NCBI GenBank assembly: GCA_944325905.1
Contig: CALVBY010000004.1
Location: 1 to 47,514, forward strand
Length of the DNA stretch: 47,514 bases
Reading direction: 5' to 3'
DNA from: Candidatus Gastranaerophilales bacterium
Lineage (GTDB): Bacteria > Cyanobacteriota > Vampirovibrionia > Gastranaerophilales > Gastranaerophilaceae
Shown here: piece after piece, positions 41,143 through 47,514 of the stretch
Layout: each line of letters starts with the position of its first letter
How positions within the stretch are numbered: position 1 is the stretch's first letter
Notes under the pieces: generated by a model
Database searches by the model: none
What the model saw: the letters and a program-made list of their open reading frames with translations, nothing else
What the model was told of the DNA's origin: nothing
Program-made: the position numbers and the translations under genes

Positions 41143-41172
41143 GGCGCTTGTTATTTCTACTTAGAGAAGATG

Positions 41173-41181
41173 CCCCCCCCC
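41173..41181 (-). repeat. Poly-G (9) tract within a short leader ORF
   Basis: Nine consecutive G on the minus strand, striking in such an AT-rich region. They are codons 8-10 of a 13-codon ORF starting at ATG 41202 (SD AGGAGG at 41215-41210) that ends just after the tract. With ten G the frame stays open and runs into the pilin gene. Confidence 0.85.
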
Positions 41182-41226
41182 GTTGCTGTTATTCGATTTC
41201 ATAGTTCATCCTCCTGCTATATAGCA

Positions 41227-41255
41227 ATTATAACAACTAAAATCACTTTTTGCAA
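41227..41255 (-). promoter_or_regulatory. Distal promoter upstream of pilin-like gene 2
   Basis: TTGCAA (41255-41250), 17 nt and TATAAT (41232-41227) on the minus strand, followed by the SD AGGAGG and ATG 41202. It is divergent from the zupT -10 (TGTTAAAAT, 41280-41288, plus strand). Confidence 0.6.
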
Positions 41256-41307
41256 GAATAAGTAATATTTTTTATTTTGTGTTAAAATGATTAGGCAAAG
41301 GAGAATT

Positions 41308-42105
41308 ATGAATTTACCTGAAAATTATGGAATTGCCCTATTATTAACACTATTTGCCGGTCTAACTACCGCAATAGGTGGTGGTATAGCCTTTGTTGTC
41401 AAGAAAAACAATCTAAAGGCTTTATCTGTAGGGCTAGGGTTTTCAGCCGGAGTCATGATATTCTTATCATTTAACGAAATTATACCTGAAGCTGGTCAAA
41501 TGTTGAGCGTTAACTTTCCAAATGACTACAAATGGATAGTTTATGCGGGGTTCATCGTTGGCATTGTTGTTGCAATACTAATAGATTACTTTTTACCTGA
41601 TCACATTGACACAGAAGAACTTTTGAATCCAGAGGCTCCGTGTATTCATAAACACAAACTGAAACGTGCAGGATTATTTACGGCAATAGCTATTTGTGTC
41701 CACAATTTTCCTGAAGGTATGGCGACATTCCTAACAACAACCCAAAATATAACACTCGGGCTCTCTGTTGCGCTTGCTATTGCTATCCATAATATTCCGG
41801 AAGGAATTGCTGTTGCGCTACCGATGTACCATGTAACAGGCAAAAAGCGCTATGCAATGTTATATGCAGCACTTTCTGGTATTACTGAACCAATTGGAGC
41901 TTTGGTAGGTATGTTTATTTTTGGTTTATTTTTACCTCAAGTACTTGTTGGAGCTTTAATGGCTGCTGTTGCGGGTATTATGATTTATATCTCTTTTGAT
42001 ACGTTATTGCCTCTGGCGAAGGAATACGGTAATTGGCACCTATCAATGGTAGGTATAGTTAGCGGTATTTTATTTATATGGATAAGTTTGATTCTAATTG
42101 GATAA
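41308..42105 (+). CDS. zupT: ZIP-family divalent metal transporter (ZupT-like)
   Basis: 265 aa from ATG 41308, chosen by the SD AAAGGAG; an upstream ATG at 41287 lies next to the -10. Eight or so membrane segments. ZIP signatures: FSAGVMIFLSFNEIIPEA, a His-containing loop (DHIDTEELL, CIHKHKLKRAG), and the metal-binding pair ICVHNFPEGMATF (TM4) and IAIHNIPEGIAVALP (TM5). It imports zinc and possibly iron or manganese. It is 3 nt upstream of trpD, likely cotranscribed. Confidence 0.92.
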   Translation: MNLPENYGIALLLTLFAGLTTAIGGGIAFVVKKNNLKALSVGLGFSAGVMIFLSFNEIIPEAGQMLSVNFPNDYKWIVYAGFIVGIVVAILIDYFLPDHIDTEELLNPEAPCIHKHKLKRAGLFTAIAICVHNFPEGMATFLTTTQNITLGLSVALAIAIHNIPEGIAVALPMYHVTGKKRYAMLYAALSGITEPIGALVGMFIFGLFLPQVLVGALMAAVAGIMIYISFDTLLPLAKEYGNWHLSMVGIVSGILFIWISLILIG

Positions 42106-42108
42106 GTT

Positions 42109-43134
42109 ATGAAAGATTATTTAAAAAAATTAGCTGCAAAAGAAAATTTATCATTTGAAGAAATTAACGATATAGTTACAAAAATTGCAAATAATGAAGC
42201 TTCCGAAGCTCAAATCGGGGCATTTTTAGTAGGAATTACCCTCAAAGGAGTTAATAAAGAAGAATTTTATGCATTTTCTTACGCTATGAGAAAGTTCGCG
42301 AGACGAGTTATAACTGATGAGTTTGTTGTCGACAGTTGCGGAACAGGTGCAGATTTTTCAGGAACCATAAATATTTCAACTTCCGCTGCAATAATTGCTA
42401 ATGCTTGCGGAGCAAAAGTAGTTAAGCAAACAAATTCATCAATAACAAGTGCATGTGGCAGCAGTGATTTTTTACATGCTTTAGGAATAAAAATAGTTCA
42501 AACACCAGAACAAGCTCTTGAAGAATTTCATAAAAATGGTATTGTGTTTGTGCACTCACCTTATTTTAACGATTTTGCAAAGGTTAACAATCCTATACGA
42601 CAACAAATTGGGATTAAGACAATATTTAACTACCTTGGCCCAATGATAAATCCGGCATTTCCTAATGCACAACTTCTTGGAGTATCCTCTAATGAAATGT
42701 GCTCAAAAATGGCTTACGCACTCCAAAAATTAGGCACTAAACATGCCATTGTTGTAAACGGAATTAACCCAAATATAGACGAAATAAGCCTATGTTCAAA
42801 AAGTACTATTTTTGAAGTTAAAGATAACAAAATCAATGAATACACTGTTACACCTGAAGACTTTGGCTTTAAAACCGTTGAATTAAGTGAACTTCAAGGC
42901 GGTTCCAGCGCTGATAATGCCAGAATAATAACTGAAATATTCAAAGGTGACAGAAAAGATTCAAGATACAATATGATTTGTTTAAATGCAGGCGCAATGC
43001 TATATTTGTATGGACTTGAAGACAGTATAAACTCCGGCATTAAGCTTGCTAAAAATGCGATATCTGACGGCTTAGTATATGCAAAACTTCAAGACTTACA
43101 AAAGTCATCACAAATGGCCCCGATACTAAAATAG
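42109..43134 (+). CDS. trpD: Anthranilate phosphoribosyltransferase-like protein (TrpD)
   Basis: 341 aa, normal length. It would join anthranilate to PRPP in tryptophan synthesis. The N-terminal helical domain and the PRPP loop CGTGADFSGTINIST (residues 77-91; usually GTGGD....NIST) are present, as are NYLGPMINPA, LLGV and HAIVVNG...DEIS. The usual KHGNR-S motif reads KQTNSS (106-111), so the conserved His and Arg near the anthranilate site are lost. It lies after zupT, with no other trp genes. It may be a divergent TrpD or a paralogue with another aromatic substrate. Confidence 0.75.
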   Translation: MKDYLKKLAAKENLSFEEINDIVTKIANNEASEAQIGAFLVGITLKGVNKEEFYAFSYAMRKFARRVITDEFVVDSCGTGADFSGTINISTSAAIIANACGAKVVKQTNSSITSACGSSDFLHALGIKIVQTPEQALEEFHKNGIVFVHSPYFNDFAKVNNPIRQQIGIKTIFNYLGPMINPAFPNAQLLGVSSNEMCSKMAYALQKLGTKHAIVVNGINPNIDEISLCSKSTIFEVKDNKINEYTVTPEDFGFKTVELSELQGGSSADNARIITEIFKGDRKDSRYNMICLNAGAMLYLYGLEDSINSGIKLAKNAISDGLVYAKLQDLQKSSQMAPILK

Positions 43135-43375
43135 CTTATTAAATAAGGCAAAAAAAAACAGGAAGTTTTTTCATTTCCCCCTGTTAAGATTTACACTAGC
43201 CGAAATATAAATAGCATGTTTATTATACATTTTTTTTTAATAAAAAACAAATTGTTAAGCAAAATGTAAATATTTGTTACAAAACGTATTTATTTTTTTA
43301 AAGATTTAAGCAGCAAATGCCGTCATCCAACATGAATACAAGGACTTTGTTACTAAGCAAAACGAAAGGAAAGCA

Positions 43376-44932
43376 ATGGGACTGGCGGCATCACAAGCAA
43401 GATTTCTAGCCATAACATCCAGAAAAGCATATTGTGAATTTGAATCAATGCAAATTGCACAAGAAAAGCTTTCCGTTACTCGTGACTTGGCAAAAATTTC
43501 AGAAGACTATCAAAATGCTTTAAATAAAACAAAATTAGTATGGGATTATGATGGAACGGGAACAAATCCTTATAACCTTTCTTATGGTGTTTTGATGACT
43601 CCAACAACACTTAATAACTATAACCCTTACCTCATAACAAGCAGAACCGGCTCTGTCGTATTAAACAGCCAACTTGCAGCTGCAGCATCCGTAATAAGTC
43701 CTACAGGAACAGCCACAACAGCATCTGAAAGTGGTTATAAACAATTTGTCGCTGCACTAGCTGCAAACGGTGTAATACCCGAATCGACAGCGGAGGATAT
43801 TTCTGATACTGAAACCTTACCTTACAGCAAAGATGCAGGCTATGGCGGCACTCCACTAAACAAGAATGGCGCAAGTGCTTCAAATATAGTCGGACTAACT
43901 TATGCAGTAAAAGACATAAATATTGGTAGTATTTTATCTGAGTTGATTGACTCAAGTGGTAAATTATCAAATGATAATACTCTAAAAGTAACTGTAAATG
44001 GCACTGACCTATCTAAAGACCAACTTGCCGAATTAACTCTTGATGAACTTTTGACAAATGATGTCATCATTAGAGAACAAGGCGAAGATAGTGAAGATAG
44101 TTATTCAGATTTTGCTCTGGCAGATATACTAAAACAATTTTTTGAAGAAGTTAATGAAGGATTTAAAGGAATTTTAGGTACTGACGAAGTATCAAAACAA
44201 TCTCTAAATATTGCAAAAGATTTAACATACAAGAATTTCAGTGAAGTAAAAAACATTGATGCAGACAAAATTTCAAATACAGCTTCGTGGAATAGAGCGA
44301 AAGAAAATATTGGATATAACCAAATAGTATTCGTCAAAAATAGTGGTAAAAAGAACAATTCTACAGTTGGTGTAAGCTTAAGCAATATGATTTCATACTA
44401 TTTGACAGAATTTGAACTATTGCTAAACGGTTATAATTCTAGTTACAGCTTAGGACAAACCGCCGATTCATCAAACTTCGTCACTGATGATCCTTACTAT
44501 AATTATGTAATGAAAGATAGTGATTCTGTAGACAGTGTAACTGTTATGCAGGCAGACTTTTATATGCAATTATATAACAATATCTGTGCAAATGGTTGGA
44601 CACAAAATGACAATATTGAAGATAATAATTATCTTGAAAACGCCTTAAAAAATGGAACTTACTTCATAACATCACTTAATGAAGATGGTTATTTCTATCA
44701 AGGCAGATATAATGAAGAAGATTGCATAATAGAAATTAAGGATGAAGATGCAATAGCTCAAGCAGAAGCTGAATTTAGCACTAAAAAGACACAATTAACA
44801 TACAAAGAAGATAAATTGGATCTAGATATGAAAAATTTAGATACTGAAATTTCTTCTTTGACAACCGAGTACGACTCTGTTAAGAACCTGATTAGCAAAA
44901 ACGTAGAAAAAGTGTTCACAATGTTCCAATAA
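43376..44932 (+). CDS. Protein with conserved helical termini, possible export substrate, unknown function
   Basis: 518 aa. The first ~55 residues form an amphipathic helix (MGLAASQARFLAITSRKAY, then MQIAQEKLSVTRDLAKISE), and the last ~65 a coiled coil (IAQAEAEFSTKKTQLTYKED to NLISKNVEKVFTMFQ). The middle is Ser/Thr/Asn/Asp-rich, low in Cys, and more variable in character. No signal peptide. Such helical ends around a variable core recall flagellin, hook-associated and type III filament proteins, but no family motif proves this. SD AAAGGAA precedes the ATG. Bases 43135-43375 upstream are AT-rich with no clear signal. It lies 3 kb from fliI. Confidence 0.7.
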   Translation: MGLAASQARFLAITSRKAYCEFESMQIAQEKLSVTRDLAKISEDYQNALNKTKLVWDYDGTGTNPYNLSYGVLMTPTTLNNYNPYLITSRTGSVVLNSQLAAAASVISPTGTATTASESGYKQFVAALAANGVIPESTAEDISDTETLPYSKDAGYGGTPLNKNGASASNIVGLTYAVKDINIGSILSELIDSSGKLSNDNTLKVTVNGTDLSKDQLAELTLDELLTNDVIIREQGEDSEDSYSDFALADILKQFFEEVNEGFKGILGTDEVSKQSLNIAKDLTYKNFSEVKNIDADKISNTASWNRAKENIGYNQIVFVKNSGKKNNSTVGVSLSNMISYYLTEFELLLNGYNSSYSLGQTADSSNFVTDDPYYNYVMKDSDSVDSVTVMQADFYMQLYNNICANGWTQNDNIEDNNYLENALKNGTYFITSLNEDGYFYQGRYNEEDCIIEIKDEDAIAQAEAEFSTKKTQLTYKEDKLDLDMKNLDTEISSLTTEYDSVKNLISKNVEKVFTMFQ

Positions 44933-45043
44933 TAAAGCTTTAGGATTTTGCTGACTACGGAAATATTAATTATTCCTTAAGAAATACCAATTCTTTTATG
45001 TTCATGGTACGATTGACATAAAAGAAAACTTTGGAGAGGAATA

Positions 45044-47514
45044 ATGTTAAGTTTGTTATTAAAAATATTAGGGGACCCTAACGAGAGAAAAATCAAAAAT
45101 ATGATGGGCATTGTAGAGCATATAAATGCTTTAGAACCTCAATTTGAAGCCCTTTCGGATGAAGAACTAAGAGCAAAAACTGATGAATTCAGGGCAATCT
45201 TAGCAGAGCGCCCCAAATCTGATGATTTTAAGACAGACAGAAAACTTGAAAAAGAAGCTCTGGATAAAATTCTACCCGAAGCATTTGCAACTGTAAGGGA
45301 AGCCGGCAAAAGAGTTTTGAATATGCGCCACTTTGATGTGCAGTTGATTGGCGGATACTTTTTACACAACGGACATATTGCAGAGATGCGAACAGGTGAA
45401 GGTAAAACTTTGGTAGCAACATTACCTGCATACTTAAATGCACTTACCGGAAAAGGTGTCCATATCATTACCGTTAACGATTATTTGGCAAAACGCGACA
45501 GTGAGTGGATGGGGAAAATCTACAAATTTTTAGGACTTTCCGTCGGAGTTATTTTATCAGGTGGCAGGAATGCAGAGGATTTTGAAGCGAAAAAAGCTGC
45601 TTATAACTGCGATATCACTTATGGTACAAATAATGAATTTGGATTTGACTATTTAAGAGATAATATGGCTGGGAGTCAAGAAATGCTTGTTCAACGCCCT
45701 TATAATTACGCGATTATCGATGAAGTTGACAGTATTTTGATAGATGAGGCAAGAACCCCTCTTATTATAAGCGGAAGACTTGAAAAATCCGCTGAAACAT
45801 ACAAGTTGATGGCAAAAATTGCACCCCAAATGACAAAAGATGCTGACTATGAAGTTGATGAGAAAAACAAAAACATAATTTTGACTGAAGACGGCATTGA
45901 TCACGCACAAGAATTATTAGGAATAAACGACCTTTTTGATATTAATACACAATACGCGCACCATCTTTTACAAGCACTAAAGGCAAAAGAATTGTTTGTA
46001 AAAGATACAGATTATGTTATCAAAAATGGCGAAGTAATGATTGTTGATGAATTCACAGGAAGATTAATGGAAGGAAGACGCTGGTCTGACGGACTTCACC
46101 AAGCAATCGAAGCAAAAGAAGGCGTTCAAATTCAAGACGAAACACAAACTTTAGCAAGCATAACTTTCCAAAACTTATTCAGACTCTATCCTAAGTTAGC
46201 AGGTATGACAGGTACTGCTATGACAGAGGAAGCAGAATTCGGCAAAATTTATAACCTTGAAGTAACAACAATACCTACAAACAAACCTGATATAAGAATA
46301 AATTATCCGGATGTGATTTATAAAACAGAAAGACAAAAATACCTTTCAGTAGTTGACGACATTATTCAAATGCATGAACTTGGAAGACCGGTTCTTGTTG
46401 GTACGATAAGCATTGAAAAATCCGAATATGTTTCTGCATTATTGAAAAAACGCGGTATAAAACATAATGTTTTGAATGCAAAACAACACGAAAAGGAAGC
46501 TTACATTATCGCACAAGCCGGCAGAGTAGGTGCTGTAACAATTGCAACAAATATGGCCGGACGCGGTACTGATATTCTTTTGGGTGGTAATGCTGAATTT
46601 TTGGCAAAAGAAGCTCTTGACAATAAAGGCATTACACCTGATAACCCAAATTATGAAGAAGAAAAAGAAAAAGCACTTGCTGAAGCAAGAGCATTAACTG
46701 AAGAAGAACACAAAAGAGTCGTAGAAGCAGGCGGCCTTCACGTAATCGGTACAGAAAGACATGAATCAAGACGTATCGATAACCAGTTGAGAGGGCGTGC
46801 TGCAAGACAAGGTGACCCTGGGTCTACAAGATTTTTCTTATCTCTTGAAGATAACTTAATGAGAATATTCGGTGGCGACAAAATTACGTCACTTATGGAT
46901 ATGCTGAATGTCGATGAGACAATGGCAATTGAATCACCTTTAATTACAAGACAAATTCAATCTGCACAGAAAAAAGTGGAAACATATCACTTTGATATAA
47001 GAAAGAGCGTTTTGGAATACGACGACGTTATGAATATACAACGTGAAAAATTCTACGCTCAACGTCGCAAAGTTCTTGCAGGCAAAAACCTCAACGAAGA
47101 TATTCAATTTATGATTGAACGTGAAGTTGACAGAATTTTAAGAAGTTATATTGCTCCAGATATGCATGTTGAAGATTATATCTACGATGATCTTGTTACA
47201 ATGATTAAAGAACTACATTCATACATACCGCAACTTTCGCACTTTGAAGTCGCTGACATTCAAAATATGCGATTTGAGCCTATGTATGACAAGGTAAAAG
47301 ATTTTGCACTTCAAGCATATAGAGATCACGAAACTGAAATTATAAACTTCTATAATAACGTTATCTCTCAATATGAACCCAATTTTGTTCCGCAAGAACC
47401 TTTTGCCAATAATAACGTTATGAGAGATCTTGAAAAAGATATTCTGTTAAGAGTAGTAGATAACAAATGGATAGATCATTTGCATAACATCGATATGTTG
47501 CGTGAAGGAATTGG
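45044..47514 (+). CDS. secA: Preprotein translocase ATPase SecA (3' end outside window)
   Basis: Open from ATG 45044 (SD GGAGAGGA) to the window edge, 823 codons, no stop. SecA pushes preproteins through SecYEG. Visible: [17 protein letters not shown] (Walker A), [51 protein letters not shown] (Walker B), the preprotein cross-linking region, [36 protein letters not shown] and [26 protein letters not shown]. The helical scaffold domain continues off the end at 47514. It is the general secretion route for the signal-peptide proteins in this window. Confidence 0.97.
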   Translation, partial: MLSLLLKILGDPNERKIKNMMGIVEHINALEPQFEALSDEELRAKTDEFRAILAERPKSDDFKTDRKLEKEALDKILPEAFATVREAGKRVLNMRHFDVQLIGGYFLHNGHIAEMRTGEGKTLVATLPAYLNALTGKGVHIITVNDYLAKRDSEWMGKIYKFLGLSVGVILSGGRNAEDFEAKKAAYNCDITYGTNNEFGFDYLRDNMAGSQEMLVQRPYNYAIIDEVDSILIDEARTPLIISGRLEKSAETYKLMAKIAPQMTKDADYEVDEKNKNIILTEDGIDHAQELLGINDLFDINTQYAHHLLQALKAKELFVKDTDYVIKNGEVMIVDEFTGRLMEGRRWSDGLHQAIEAKEGVQIQDETQTLASITFQNLFRLYPKLAGMTGTAMTEEAEFGKIYNLEVTTIPTNKPDIRINYPDVIYKTERQKYLSVVDDIIQMHELGRPVLVGTISIEKSEYVSALLKKRGIKHNVLNAKQHEKEAYIIAQAGRVGAVTIATNMAGRGTDILLGGNAEFLAKEALDNKGITPDNPNYEEEKEKALAEARALTEEEHKRVVEAGGLHVIGTERHESRRIDNQLRGRAARQGDPGSTRFFLSLEDNLMRIFGGDKITSLMDMLNVDETMAIESPLITRQIQSAQKKVETYHFDIRKSVLEYDDVMNIQREKFYAQRRKVLAGKNLNEDIQFMIEREVDRILRSYIAPDMHVEDYIYDDLVTMIKELHSYIPQLSHFEVADIQNMRFEPMYDKVKDFALQAYRDHETEIINFYNNVISQYEPNFVPQEPFANNNVMRDLEKDILLRVVDNKWIDHLHNIDMLREGI

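Noticed and set aside
43150-43190. Terminator hairpin after trpD
   Set aside because: AACAGG and CCTGTT can pair, but the loop is long and A/T/C-rich, the T run follows only on the minus strand, and no minus-strand gene precedes it.

Overview
The window is AT-rich and densely coding. It looks like a chromosomal segment of a diderm, non-photosynthetic relative of the Cyanobacteria, most likely a gut Gastranaerophilales (Vampirovibrionia/'Melainabacteria'). This is an inference from gene content and style: BamA and an OmpH/Skp chaperone (outer membrane), cyanobacteria-like SpeD, several pilin-like proteins with the GFTL[SA]EVLITL leader, PilT, and lineage-style hypothetical proteins with a short N-terminal F-x-G-like tag. 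No phylogeny was run.

Layout. 1-780: a leftward tRNA-Pro pair (anticodons GGG and CGG) with its promoter, embedded in tandem repeats made of tRNA 5' fragments split by one palindromic insert. 781-11038: a dicarboxylate/amino-acid symporter, queF, yraN, recF (opposite strand), pilT with a small partner, lysS, a bioF-bioG-bioC operon (pimeloyl arm of biotin synthesis) and two unknown genes. 11047-11560: a non-coding hairpin-rich element with 17-bp terminal inverted repeats. 11568-20261: aroQ, an unknown gene, a degenerate histidine kinase overlapping an ABC ATPase, an overlooked 50-aa ORF, rubrerythrin and a 1476-aa AsmA/TamB-like protein. 20267-34647, mostly minus strand: two membrane proteins of unknown function, a divergent amylomaltase, a soluble FlhA-C-domain protein, udp, skp, bamA, rsmI, a pilin-like gene, a solute-binding protein and an AMIN-like membrane protein. 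34757-47514: era, an unknown gene, speD, an OmpR-type regulator, a small unknown gene, rpsP, a second inverted-repeat element, a FliI/SctN ATPase, a second pilin-like gene behind a poly-G tract, zupT, trpD, a 518-aa protein with helical ends, and secA running off the end.

Main leads. (1) Pieces of a type III (flagellar-type) export machine without a flagellar cluster: a FlhA cytoplasmic domain with no membrane part fused to a DUF4177-like and coiled-coil N-terminus, a FliI/SctN ATPase, and a protein with filament-like helical termini, all within 20 kb. (2) Two intergenic elements, 27 kb apart, that share 16-18-bp terminal inverted repeats; the second abuts the fliI promoter. (3) A 9-G tract just after a promoter, Shine-Dalgarno (SD) site and ATG; one extra G would fuse 33 codons to a pilin gene. 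(4) A kinase that has lost its phospho-acceptor His and the key N-box Asn. (5) About ten genes whose -10 box lies only 6-9 nt before the start codon, i.e. predicted leaderless mRNAs. All functions are inferred from motifs read by eye.
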